Source: RGIG3009 sp045601465
GTDB lineage: Bacteria > Bacillota > Clostridia > Oscillospirales > Acutalibacteraceae
Direction of reading: 5' to 3'
NCBI GenBank assembly: GCA_045601465.1
Contig: JAZRZU010000105.1
Coordinates: 1 to 20,950, forward strand
DNA: 20,950 nucleotides
Below are positions 14,442-20,015 of the stretch, in pieces; within the stretch, counting starts at the first letter, position 1; every line of letters begins with the position of its first letter. A program made the translations under genes and the position numbers. The notes beneath the pieces were generated by a model. That model made no database searches. It was not told the DNA's origin and was given only the letters and a program-made list of their open reading frames with translations.

Positions 14442-14535
14442 AACCACGCTCCAACGGGTGCAGCCGTCAAAGCGTGGTTAAGGTGATAGCGTGGTATGCA
14501 GTTGCCGGATAGCGTTTGCCCTGCACGACAACTGC
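14442..14535 (-). promoter_or_regulatory. Structured 5' leader with two stem-loops
   Basis: Between the promoter and the TTG start at 14416, the minus strand holds two inverted repeats. The first is GCAGTTG/CAACTGC (14535-14529 with 14504-14498), extendable by a G-U pair and two more pairs. The second is a perfect nine-pair AACCACGCT/AGCGTGGTT (14479-14471 with 14450-14442), with an inner four-pair ACGG/CCGT and a six-base loop. It is followed by TTTTG. A further ACCACGCT (14495-14488) could compete for pairing with AGCGTGGT, so two alternative folds are possible. This resembles an attenuator or protein-binding leader; no riboswitch class is recognised. Confidence 0.62.
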
Positions 14536-14545
14536 CACCCTTTAC

Positions 14546-14574
14546 ATTATAACACAGACCAACAGAAAAAGCAA
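14546..14574 (-). promoter_or_regulatory. SigA-type promoter of the primase operon
   Basis: On the minus strand, TTGCTT (14574-14569), a 17-base spacer ending TGTGT and perfect TATAAT (14551-14546). The -35 adjoins the stop of the previous gene. An A-rich tract (ATAAAAAAA) sits just upstream but is offset by one base from the P1/P2/P3 block. The start would be near 14539, giving a leader of about 120 bases before the zinc-finger gene. Confidence 0.8.
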
Positions 14575-14724
14575 CTATTTTTTTATCGGCCTGTGTGCGA
14601 TCATGTATCTTTCAAAAACGACAAATTTTGAAACATACTGATTGATTGTGCCGATGTCATACGCATAAAACCGATGCACAATATAACCATCAGGAACCTT
14701 CAGCCACACCACCGCCATCCACAC
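14575..14724 (-). CDS. Small hypothetical protein, last gene of the P2 operon
   Basis: A 49-residue protein. AAGGAGG lies seven bases upstream of a GTG at 14724; the ATG at 14718 is an alternative with longer spacing. The sequence is strand-rich and aromatic (VVWLKVPDGYIVHRFYAY) with a basic end (MIAHRPIKK). It ends in TAG, one of the few amber stops in this window. Its last codons provide an A-rich tract directly upstream of the next promoter. Function unknown. Confidence 0.6.
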   Translation of the reverse strand: MWMAVVWLKVPDGYIVHRFYAYDIGTINQYVSKFVVFERYMIAHRPIKK

Positions 14725-14726
14725 GG

Positions 14727-14909
14727 TCAAGCCTCCTTCGGCGTTTCGGGAAGTCCACGCCATTCAAATTTCATAGGAACACAGTAGCTGCCACCGGAAC
14801 ACCTTCCGCCATTATGAAAGAACATTTTGCAAGCCGCACACCGAGAACCCCGTCTGATGTCTTCCACCGCTGCATCCCGTTCCCGTTTTACTTGACTATA
14901 CGCTTGCAA
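14727..14909 (-). pseudogene. C-terminal part of the same frame-split protein
   Basis: This frame carries LQAYSQVKRERDAAVEDIRR followed by a second cysteine cluster (CAACKMFFHNGGRCSGGSYC), a zinc-ribbon-like end. The only possible independent start is a TTG at 14909 with a poor ribosome binding site. Upstream of it, the same frame reads FSDFEEL and meets the frame of the previous entry at the T-run 14930-14927. I therefore read it as the 3' half of one ancestral gene. It could still be translated by reinitiation, since it overlaps the upstream stop by 22 bases. Confidence 0.6.
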
Positions 14910-15112
14910 GAGTTCCTCAAAGTCTGAAAACCGTTGTCCTGCAAGGCTTTTTTTACTTGACTGGCGTTTGCTTCAAGCCGCTGGATCAGGGCAAGAGCAT
15001 CAACATTTTTCTTCGTCGCACAATAAACTTCCCCAACATATGGGCATTCAGGGCATTTATCCGTCTTGCTACAGCATTCCAGCCCCTTCTTGATTTCTTC
15101 AGGAGTTTTCAT
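14888..15112 (-). CDS. N-terminal part of a frame-split zinc-knuckle protein
   Basis: A 74-residue frame starting MKTPEEIKKGLECCSKTDKC at ATG 15112 behind AGGAGG. The segment up to ALIQRLEANASQVKKAL matches a very common family in Clostridial phages. That family has a cysteine cluster (CCSKTDKCPECPY...C) followed by a coiled-coil helix. The final 17 residues (QTLRNSCKRIVK) depart from the family. The frame one base back at the T-run 14930-14927 continues naturally as SDFEELLQAYSQVKRERDAAV, so the gene appears split by a single missing T or read by -1 shifting. The corrected product would be 128 residues. Confidence 0.7.
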   Translation of the reverse strand: MKTPEEIKKGLECCSKTDKCPECPYVGEVYCATKKNVDALALIQRLEANASQVKKALQDNGFQTLRNSCKRIVK

Positions 15113-15311
15113 TGTTTTCCTCCTGCACAAGAGTTAAGCCGTCCACAGCATAGCCGCCAGACTTGCCTTCAAGGGAAACAACCAGCGTTCCGCAGCACAT
15201 CCACGGTTCAGAGCGTACAGTCCAGACACGGCCTTTGTTCTGTTCGCTTACACGATACTTGCTATTCATGACAACCTTGTCACCGGGTTTCAACATTCTC
15301 ATTTCTCCCAT
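15099..15311 (-). CDS. Small beta-rich hypothetical protein
   Basis: A 70-residue protein. I prefer ATG 15311, which has AAGGAAGG seven bases upstream; ATG 15302, forming an ATGA overlap with the previous stop, is the alternative. The sequence has LKPGDKVVM, GRVWTVRSEPW and GTLVVSLEGK, a pattern of short strands like KOW/SH3-type barrels. Two adjacent cysteines occur at WMCCG. Function unknown; nucleic acid or protein binding is a guess from the fold pattern. It overlaps the next gene by 14 bases. Confidence 0.7.
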   Translation of the reverse strand: MGEMRMLKPGDKVVMNSKYRVSEQNKGRVWTVRSEPWMCCGTLVVSLEGKSGGYAVDGLTLVQEENNENS

Positions 15312-15670
15312 TCCGCAGCCTTCCTTTCTTCATCGGTGGGCTTTTCTGCCCAGCAACGCCATGTTTTGCCGTAATCGTCAAGGATAAATTCCGAAGAATC
15401 ATATGCGCCGTACATTTCAAACTCCGCATAAAAAAACCAACAATGTCCAAGCAAAACAGGGTAATCTTCCATCTTGTTTCCTGCGTATTCCAGATGCACA
15501 ACTTTTCCGATGTGTTCTTTCAATTCCTCCACCGTCAGCGGCTTCTGCATCTGCCGCACCGTCACTCCATGGGCGATCAGGTGATCGGCAGTTTCTTCAA
15601 TAGTTCCCGTCAGGGCGTTCAGTTGTGTTACATCTTCAAGCAGCTCCACCAGCTTTTCCCGGTCAGTCAT
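15299..15670 (-). CDS. Small phage protein with REKLVEL...LIAHGVTV N-terminal domain
   Basis: A 123-residue protein from ATG 15670, which follows GGAGG by eight bases. The N-terminal 40 residues (MTDREKLVELLEDVTQ ... HLIAHGVTVRQ) are related to those of the protein at 10537-10860. They form a common two-helix module in Clostridial phage small proteins. The rest (LTVEELKEHIGKVVHLEYAG..., GHCWFFYAEFEMYG...) is a separate alpha/beta segment ending near the stop with WRCWAEKP. No catalytic motif is visible and the function is unknown. The shared N-terminus suggests domain shuffling among early genes. Confidence 0.78.
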   Translation of the reverse strand: MTDREKLVELLEDVTQLNALTGTIEETADHLIAHGVTVRQMQKPLTVEELKEHIGKVVHLEYAGNKMEDYPVLLGHCWFFYAEFEMYGAYDSSEFILDDYGKTWRCWAEKPTDEERKAAEWEK

Positions 15671-15863
15671 CTTCCGCACCTCCGTCCTTCTCTTTTTTCA
15701 GCAACAACATATCGTGTAAATCTCTGACGGTCACATATCGCACAGGTTCAAACTCTGGGCATTTCGGCGCAACGGTTTTTGAAATCGAATTGCACCATAG
15801 ATGGCACGCCTTGCAGTGAAAACAATCGAAGCAAGTTCTTGGCTCAATCTTTTTCTGTGCCAT
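15663..15863 (-). CDS. Cysteine-rich small zinc-binding protein
   Basis: A 66-residue protein starting MAQKKIEPRTCFDCFHCKAC. The start at ATG 15863 has GGAGG eight bases upstream. It contains the cysteine series CFDCFHCKACHLWC and a later KCPEF, typical of small treble-clef or zinc-knuckle proteins in phage early regions. The C-terminal third is helical and charged (VRDLHDMLLLKKEKDGG). The first part lies entirely inside the out-of-frame tail of the previous gene. The stop overlaps the next start by eight bases. Function unknown; metal binding is inferred from cysteine spacing. Confidence 0.75.
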   Translation of the reverse strand: MAQKKIEPRTCFDCFHCKACHLWCNSISKTVAPKCPEFEPVRYVTVRDLHDMLLLKKEKDGGAEDD

Positions 15864-16021
15864 CGTTTGAACCTCCGTCCATCTTTGCACCGCACAACAG
15901 GCACGGCATCAATGGTGGGTGTTTCTTCCACAGCCCTTTTCATCCTGCCGTATGTAATTCCACGCAGTTGAGGGATTTTCCCAATGTTCTTCATCAGCAC
16001 ATCTGCATCAATCAACCGCAT
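15731..16021 (-). CDS. MRLIDAD-type small phage protein with a replaced or shifted C-terminus
   Basis: A 96-residue frame starting at ATG 16021 behind AGGAGGGG. Residues 1 to about 47 (MRLIDADVLM...PTIDAVPVVRCKD) match a very common small protein family of Firmicutes phages. In that family this segment usually ends shortly after RCKDC, often with a zinc-binding cysteine pair. Here the frame instead runs on for about 50 basic residues that overlap the next gene in another frame and do not look conserved. The tail may be accidental after a frame change or a lost stop. The start overlaps the nuclease stop. Function of the family is unknown. Confidence 0.7.
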   Translation of the reverse strand: MRLIDADVLMKNIGKIPQLRGITYGRMKRAVEETPTIDAVPVVRCKDGRRFKRWHRKRLSQELASIVFTARRAIYGAIRFQKPLRRNAQSLNLCDM

Positions 16022-16481
16022 CCTTCACCCCTCCTGTCAAAATTTCCGCGATCCTCCGGCCTGTTGACCGTTTGTCGCAGAAAAGAAACTCCACGCCATA
16101 CGAGATATGCACCCGGTAGATTTCATCCATCAACGCCCTGCCGGATACGCCGCTGTACTTGTCACGCCATTTCGACACATCCTTGATGGACTTAACGCCG
16201 CCGCCATGCTCACACAGCACCACCAACCGCATACTGTTTTCTTTCGCCCTTCGGACTTCCTTCCAGAATCGGCTATGGTCTTTGGCGTTCATCAGGTTCT
16301 TGCTCAACTCGGCAAGGTTGCGTTTCCGGTCAACGCTGATGGCCTTATCACCCATCAACATATAATCCCCGGTGTCCAGCTTGCAGCGGATATAATCAAC
16401 GCCGTTCTTTTCAAACCACCTCCGTACATTGTCCCATTCCTTCTCACGGGTGTCGCACAGAATCAGCGGTTTTCCTTCCAT
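16008..16481 (-). CDS. ERCC4/XPF-type nuclease domain protein
   Basis: A 157-residue protein made of a single ERCC4-like nuclease domain. The first strand ends in CDTRE (9-13). The active-site block reads TGDY (37-40) and then VDRK (50-53), corresponding to the GD...ERK motif of XPF/Mus81-type nucleases with Asp in place of Glu. A later strand LVVLCEHGGG matches the core fold. It lacks helicase and helix-hairpin-helix domains, so it would need a partner or act alone on branched DNA or flaps. I chose ATG 16481, preceded by AAAGGGGG; the longer open frame begins inside the previous gene. It overlaps both neighbours. A role in processing recombination or replication intermediates is inferred. 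Confidence 0.85.
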   Translation of the reverse strand: MEGKPLILCDTREKEWDNVRRWFEKNGVDYIRCKLDTGDYMLMGDKAISVDRKRNLAELSKNLMNAKDHSRFWKEVRRAKENSMRLVVLCEHGGGVKSIKDVSKWRDKYSGVSGRALMDEIYRVHISYGVEFLFCDKRSTGRRIAEILTGGVKDAVD

Positions 16482-16678
16482 CCGTCTGCCCCCTTTACAA
16501 GTTCGTATTGCTTGATTTCCTCTTCCGTCAGTTCCCGGCAATACACCGCAAAGCCCCACGCATACCGCTGAATATCCGGCACCCATGTTCTGCCCTCAAA
16601 GCTATGCGCAAAGTACAGCCGTTCTTTCGGTATCGCCCCCGGTGCTGGCGGTCGATACAATGTGTAGTATGTGTGCAT
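16463..16678 (-). CDS. Small hypothetical phage protein
   Basis: A 71-residue protein beginning MHTYYTLYRPPAPGAIPKER. I chose the ATG at 16678 because a strong AAAGGAGG lies seven bases upstream; the frame stays open further upstream only as an overlap with the previous gene. It has an aromatic N-terminal half (YFAHSFEGRTWVPDIQRYAWGF) and a C-terminal helix ELTEEEIKQYEL. A small stem-loop (GCCGG/CCGGC) directly precedes the ribosome binding site. Its 3' end overlaps the nuclease start by 19 bases. Function unknown. Confidence 0.78.
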   Translation of the reverse strand: MHTYYTLYRPPAPGAIPKERLYFAHSFEGRTWVPDIQRYAWGFAVYCRELTEEEIKQYELVKGADGWKENR

Positions 16679-16692
16679 TCGTTCCTCCTTTC

Positions 16693-16710
16693 GCCGGATT
16701 GTCCCCCGGC
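16693..16710 (-). other. Short stem-loop next to a ribosome binding site
   Basis: On the minus strand GCCGG (16710-16706) and CCGGC (16697-16693) can form a five-pair stem with an eight-base loop that ends just before AAAGGAGG of the gene at 16678. It could modulate translation. The stem is short, so the call is tentative. Confidence 0.35.
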
Positions 16711-16727
16711 TCGGTGTTGTCACATTG

Positions 16728-17000
16728 TTACAGCAGATTAACCAACTCCATGATGCAGCTTTCCAGCTCTTTAGCGTCTTGGATGCCTTTGGTGCAAAAC
16801 TCGCCGCTTTCCAGTTCAATCCATGCTTTGCCGTTGTTGCGCTCATATCGGTTGAGGGGCAGACGGCCATGCTCGGTATTGTCCGTGTCGTAATACTTTT
16901 CGTCGGCCTGGGGGAGATTGATATAAAAACGGTGCATGGTATCTTTGTGCCATTCCTTGCCGATGCCATTGAGCTTGCTAATCATTTCAGCGGTAAACAT
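16728..17000 (-). CDS. Hypothetical phage protein, first gene of the P2 operon
   Basis: A 90-residue protein starting at ATG 17000 behind AAGGAG. It begins MFTAEMISKLNGIGKEWHKD and has a tyrosine and charge-rich middle (RFYINLPQADEKYY). The C-terminal helix contains ESCIMELVNLL. It has no membrane segment or cysteine pairs. I do not recognise the family with confidence. As the first gene behind a consensus promoter it should be strongly expressed early. The alternating strand-like pattern suggests a compact alpha/beta fold, which is weak inference. Confidence 0.75.
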   Translation of the reverse strand: MFTAEMISKLNGIGKEWHKDTMHRFYINLPQADEKYYDTDNTEHGRLPLNRYERNNGKAWIELESGEFCTKGIQDAKELESCIMELVNLL

Positions 17001-17058
17001 TTTTCTTTCTCCTTCTTTTCGGTGGGCTTTTGTCTGCCTTGCCCTCCTGACAGTACCT

Positions 17059-17087
17059 ATTATACACTATCTGAATACCGTTGTCAA
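17059..17087 (-). promoter_or_regulatory. SigA-type early promoter P2
   Basis: On the minus strand, perfect TTGACA (17087-17082), a 17-base spacer and perfect TATAAT (17064-17059). The block TTATAAAAA lies four bases upstream of the -35, as in P1 and P3. It immediately follows the terminator, so it opens a new transcription unit whose first gene starts at 17000, with a 5' leader of about 50 bases. Confidence 0.9.
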
Positions 17088-17118
17088 CACTTTTTTATAA
17101 AATTTTATATGCAAAATT

Positions 17119-17145
17119 AAAAGAAAAAACCGCCCCGAAGGGCGG
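17119..17145 (-). terminator. Intrinsic terminator of the recombination operon
   Basis: On the minus strand a six-base-pair stem CCGCCC/GGGCGG (17145-17130) closes a UUCG tetraloop and is followed directly by six T and then CTTTT. This is a classic Rho-independent terminator. It sits 26 bases after the ligase stop and directly ahead of promoter P2. Confidence 0.92.
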
Positions 17146-17170
17146 ATATTTGGCTGTGGTTCGTCGTCAA

Positions 17171-17725
17171 TCACCAATCAAAGCCAAAATCGGAACGCTT
17201 GATTTTACACATAGGTTCTCCATCCAGCCAAAACACAATGCCCTCGATTCGGTGTTCTGCAAGATACTGCTTGATGCCATCGAAAGTACGGGGAACATCT
17301 AAAATATTTGTGCCGTGTTTTACAAGAATATCGGTGTCCAAATTGTGTTTGTTTCCGTTAAAATGAATACCGATTGCTTCATAAGTGCCGTCTACGATGG
17401 GCAATTCTATGCGTTCAAAAGCCTCGCAAAACCACTTATCGGACGGATTGTTGTTGTCCACCTTTACCCAATGGGGATGATGACCAGTAACAGGGTCAGG
17501 ATCGCAACAAGGAATTGCACCAATGGGCGGTTGCTTGCCTTTCTTTGCATCGTACCGCTTGTAGAACACACCGTCAATAATTGCCGTGCAAGAGCCGTCA
17601 ATCTTTTCGGTTGCGATCCCTTGGCCATCAAGCACCCATTCCATTCCGGGGTAGACCTTATCGGTAATGCCAACAATTCGACGATTTTCAAATACTCTTT
17701 CAAATAATGTAGGGATTTTCTTCAT
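17171..17725 (-). CDS. RNA-ligase-like nucleotidyltransferase (catalytic domain only)
   Basis: A 184-residue protein with the covalent nucleotidyltransferase motifs of ATP-dependent RNA/DNA ligases in order. Motif I is KIDGS with nucleophile Lys41, a downstream KRYD lies near 56-59, motif III-like YEAIGIHF is at 115-122, motif IV EGIVFW at 161-166, and motif V KIKR at 174-177. It ends just after motif V, so there is no OB-fold or other C-terminal domain. This fits a minimal RNA-ligase-family enzyme (DUF5565/RNA ligase type) that adenylylates a 5' phosphate and seals nicks. The start at 17725 follows AGGAGG. It is the last gene of the operon, followed by a strong terminator. tRNA or RNA repair is plausible; DNA sealing is not excluded. 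Confidence 0.85.
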   Translation of the reverse strand: MKKIPTLFERVFENRRIVGITDKVYPGMEWVLDGQGIATEKIDGSCTAIIDGVFYKRYDAKKGKQPPIGAIPCCDPDPVTGHHPHWVKVDNNNPSDKWFCEAFERIELPIVDGTYEAIGIHFNGNKHNLDTDILVKHGTNILDVPRTFDGIKQYLAEHRIEGIVFWLDGEPMCKIKRSDFGFDW

Positions 17726-17750
17726 TTTAATCCTCCTATTTCATAACTTA

Positions 17751-17781
17751 ACCGCCCCACCCAACAATGGAGCAGGGCGGT
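17751..17781 (-). other. Intercistronic GC-rich stem-loop after SSB
   Basis: On the minus strand ACCGCCC (17781-17775) pairs perfectly with GGGCGGT (17757-17751). The intervening bases can extend the stem by up to five pairs including G-U, leaving a loop of about seven. It starts eight bases after the SSB stop and ends about 26 bases before the ligase start codon. No run of U follows, so it is not a convincing intrinsic terminator. Partial attenuation or mRNA 3' end protection is possible. Confidence 0.55.
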
Positions 17782-17788
17782 GTGTGTA

Positions 17789-18199
17789 TCAGAACGGCAA
17801 TTCTTCTTCTTCAACCTGTACAAAACCGCCAGAAACGCCATTTTCAGCCGATTTGACAGGGTTTTCTGTTTCGCCCATGGAATTGCTCTTCCCACCAACA
17901 AAATGCACCTTGGCGGCGTTTACGCCCCAATAAATTCGACTGTTGCCGTTTTCGTCCTGCGCCTTGTTTGATTCCATGGACCCTTCCAGCAGAATTTCCT
18001 TGCCCTTGTGGAAATGCTTGCCGACAAAATCAGCAGTACCACGCCACGCCTTGCAATCGAAAAAGTCTGCCTGACTTTCTTCTCCCTGCTTGTACGGGCG
18101 ATTGACAGCAATGGAGAAGCGGCAATAATTCACGCCGCTTTGGGTGGTTTTCATTTCCGGGTCACGGGTCAAGCGACCTTTCAGCACGATAAGATTCAT
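17789..18199 (-). CDS. ssb: Single-stranded DNA-binding protein
   Basis: A 136-residue SSB of the bacterial type. The OB-fold begins with MNLIVLKGRLTRDPEMK and continues through YCRFSIAVNR and DFFDCKAWRG, ending near residue 105. A flexible linker then leads to an acidic tail ending EEELPF, close to the DDELPF/DDIPF tail through which SSBs recruit replication and repair partners. It would coat ssDNA made by the exonuclease or the replication fork. The start overlaps the upstream gene by four bases. A GC-rich stem-loop lies immediately after the stop. Confidence 0.96.
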   Translation of the reverse strand: MNLIVLKGRLTRDPEMKTTQSGVNYCRFSIAVNRPYKQGEESQADFFDCKAWRGTADFVGKHFHKGKEILLEGSMESNKAQDENGNSRIYWGVNAAKVHFVGGKSNSMGETENPVKSAENGVSGGFVQVEEEELPF

Positions 18200-19035
18200 T
18201 CTTTATCCCCTTTCACGAGGTCGGTCAGTTCGTTGGCGGTCTTTTCGGCCTCAAACCATTCGGAAACCTTGCTTTCGCCGTTTTTGATGGCGTTGTAAAT
18301 GCCGGTGTAGTCCACAAAATCGTCGACCGTCATGGTTTCGACTTTCCGCTTGAGCCGGGTTTCAATCTGCTCCTGCGTTACGCCGTATTTTCCAAACGCC
18401 ACCACCATTTTTTTGACACGATCAATCAGCGGTTCGTCATTCTTCCCAGCAATGGTCTTTTTGCACTCTGCAATGGCAGTATCAACCAGATCGTTCGGCA
18501 GGATTGCAAGAATACGGCTGCGGAGGCGGCGTGCACCCATGTTGGCATTGATTTCATAGATGTCACGCTGACTGGTCAATACCTTTGCTTTGCCTCCAAC
18601 CTCCCGGATGTGAGGATTCGTAAAATTCTGAACGCTCTGGGTGTTGGTTTCCAAGTCCCACGCATACGCCTGCATTTCGCTCTTTCCTTCGTCCTGCGAA
18701 AGTTCCTTGATGCCGTAGTCAATATTCCCCCAGCACCGGGCAAGTTCTTCCGCAAAGCGGATGGTCGGGCCAGACACTACACCGCCGCCCCTGTTGTATG
18801 AATAAAACGCCTTTTCGGCAATTCCCTTCCGCTGGCAAGCCTGCACCACTCTTGCATAAGCAGCTACCTCATTCCGGGGGAAATTCTTTGCGATGACCAG
18901 CTTTCCCTGTGCTTCCGCAATCGCACGGCTGGCCTCCACGGCCACGGTGCCTTGATTGATATTCCCCATCGGTAGGGGGTTTGCATTCTGTTGGATTTGC
19001 GGCTGTTCCTGTATAATTACTTCATTCTGTTCCAT
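18196..19035 (-). CDS. Conserved phage recombination-module protein, candidate ssDNA-annealing protein
   Basis: A 279-residue soluble protein starting at ATG 19035 behind AAGGAGG. The N-terminus is glutamine/asparagine rich. It is followed by a conserved core with AKNFPRNEVAAYARV, a glycine-rich YNRGGGVVSGPTIRFAEEL segment and a DIYEINANMGARRLRSRIL segment. I recognise this as a widespread phage family sitting between exonuclease and SSB genes. It does not show an obvious RecT, Erf or Sak signature to me. Its position after a RecE-like nuclease and before SSB suggests single-strand annealing or a recombination mediator role, which is inference. It overlaps the SSB start by four bases (ATGA). 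Confidence 0.72.
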   Translation of the reverse strand: MEQNEVIIQEQPQIQQNANPLPMGNINQGTVAVEASRAIAEAQGKLVIAKNFPRNEVAAYARVVQACQRKGIAEKAFYSYNRGGGVVSGPTIRFAEELARCWGNIDYGIKELSQDEGKSEMQAYAWDLETNTQSVQNFTNPHIREVGGKAKVLTSQRDIYEINANMGARRLRSRILAILPNDLVDTAIAECKKTIAGKNDEPLIDRVKKMVVAFGKYGVTQEQIETRLKRKVETMTVDDFVDYTGIYNAIKNGESKVSEWFEAEKTANELTDLVKGDKE

Positions 19036-19047
19036 TTTCTTGCCTCC

Positions 19048-19851
19048 TTATTCGACTTCCTTCGCCAGCCAAGCAGGAAGCCCCAAATTGTTAATCACAT
19101 TGCCCCGGCCAAGATAGCCGTACCAGTTGCCGCTTTCCACGCAATAATGATATGTGCCGATCAACTCCCGGAAAATGTCATACCCACGGCGAAGTACCAG
19201 CTTGTCGGCTTGCAGGATGTTGACGGCATACGGCGGTTTCTTTTCGATGGCCACAAAGACGAACACAGGCTCTTTCCCGGTGTTCGCCTTGTACCCTTCA
19301 GAATACATAGCCGCTTGCAGATCATATCCGTATTTGATGGCGGAACGCATGAACGCATCCGTTTCGGCGTTGTCTGTGGTTTTCACATCAACGATGATGT
19401 CCGTGTTGCCCATCTTTGTCAGCACATCCAAACGGCACTTGCATTCCTCCCCGGTCAAATCGTCCGTCCAGTAATACGGTACTTCTTTTTCACCTGCCAG
19501 CAGCTTCCGGGCAATGTCATTCGCCATCAAAGCCTTGCACATTTCCTGTGCCTGTTCCACCATGTCAGCGGTGACGATTGTCTTTCCTGCCGCATTTTCC
19601 TCAAATTCTGCATACGCCGCTTTTCCCTCCTTTGTGCGGCGGTCACAAACAGGGGCGACAGCAAATTCATCCTGCAAGGTTTCCGGCTGCAATGCCATCT
19701 TGTGGAACAACTGACCGAACACAAGAGCCGGTGTCGGCGGTTCCGGGTGTTCCATCTGCCAGCGGAACTTCTCGGGGCTGTCAGACAGCAACCAGAGAGA
19801 AGACCGGCTGATTGCCGGGTGTTGGCGGTACTCCTTTTCTGTCAATTTCAT
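19048..19851 (-). CDS. RecE-like PD-(D/E)XK exonuclease (DUF3799/Exo VIII type)
   Basis: A 267-residue nuclease expected to resect 5' strands of double-stranded DNA ends and so generate 3' tails for annealing-type recombination. The catalytic PD-(D/E)XK signature is visible: Asp142 in CRLD, Asp155-Val-Lys157 in VDVKTT, and the following QAAMY motif (Gln179 to Tyr183) typical of RecE/YqaJ-like enzymes. A conserved GQLFH motif lies at 46-50. The start is the ATG at 19851, overlapping the upstream stop as ATGA; the longer frame has no suitable ribosome binding site. It is followed by a gene in the RecT position and by SSB, which supports a phage recombination role. The exact subfamily name is less certain than the nuclease call. 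Confidence 0.9.
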   Translation of the reverse strand: MKLTEKEYRQHPAISRSSLWLLSDSPEKFRWQMEHPEPPTPALVFGQLFHKMALQPETLQDEFAVAPVCDRRTKEGKAAYAEFEENAAGKTIVTADMVEQAQEMCKALMANDIARKLLAGEKEVPYYWTDDLTGEECKCRLDVLTKMGNTDIIVDVKTTDNAETDAFMRSAIKYGYDLQAAMYSEGYKANTGKEPVFVFVAIEKKPPYAVNILQADKLVLRRGYDIFRELIGTYHYCVESGNWYGYLGRGNVINNLGLPAWLAKEVE

Positions 19852-20015
19852 TCTCTCCCTTGAATGTGTTCCAGAATCAGCTTCCGGGCAAAAGCACCAA
19901 ACTTCATGGCTCGTGCTTCGCAATATTTCGTGACGGCCTTATATTCGCCATCCGTCAGCTTAATCATGATCGTTTTTGTGCGCAGCCGACTGATGGGCTT
20001 TTTCGTGTTCGCCAT
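19848..20015 (-). CDS. Ribbon-helix-helix DNA-binding protein (predicted)
   Basis: A 55-residue protein starting MANTKKPISRLRTKTIMIKL. The pattern is a basic N-terminus, a short strand (TIMIKL), a helix (TDGEYKAVTKYCEARA) and a second helix (KFGAFARKLILEHI). This matches the ribbon-helix-helix fold used by plasmid mobilisation accessory proteins and small repressors. Its start overlaps the previous stop by one base (TAATG). Its stop overlaps the next ATG as ATGA, placing it tightly in the operon ahead of the exonuclease. A role in autoregulating the recombination operon or assisting recombination is inference from fold and position only. Confidence 0.72.
   Translation of the reverse strand: MANTKKPISRLRTKTIMIKLTDGEYKAVTKYCEARAMKFGAFARKLILEHIQGRE

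Noticed and set aside
16463..16969. Extended 168-residue version of the small protein at 16463-16678
   Set aside because: The extra N-terminus overlaps the previous real gene in another frame, and the strong ribosome binding site is at 16678.
18196..19035. Naming the protein RecT outright
   Set aside because: Position fits, but I see no RecT, Erf or Sak signature, so only a candidate annealing role is stated.
18991..19863. 290-residue plus-strand open frame
   Set aside because: Antisense to the RecE-like nuclease with its intact catalytic residues.
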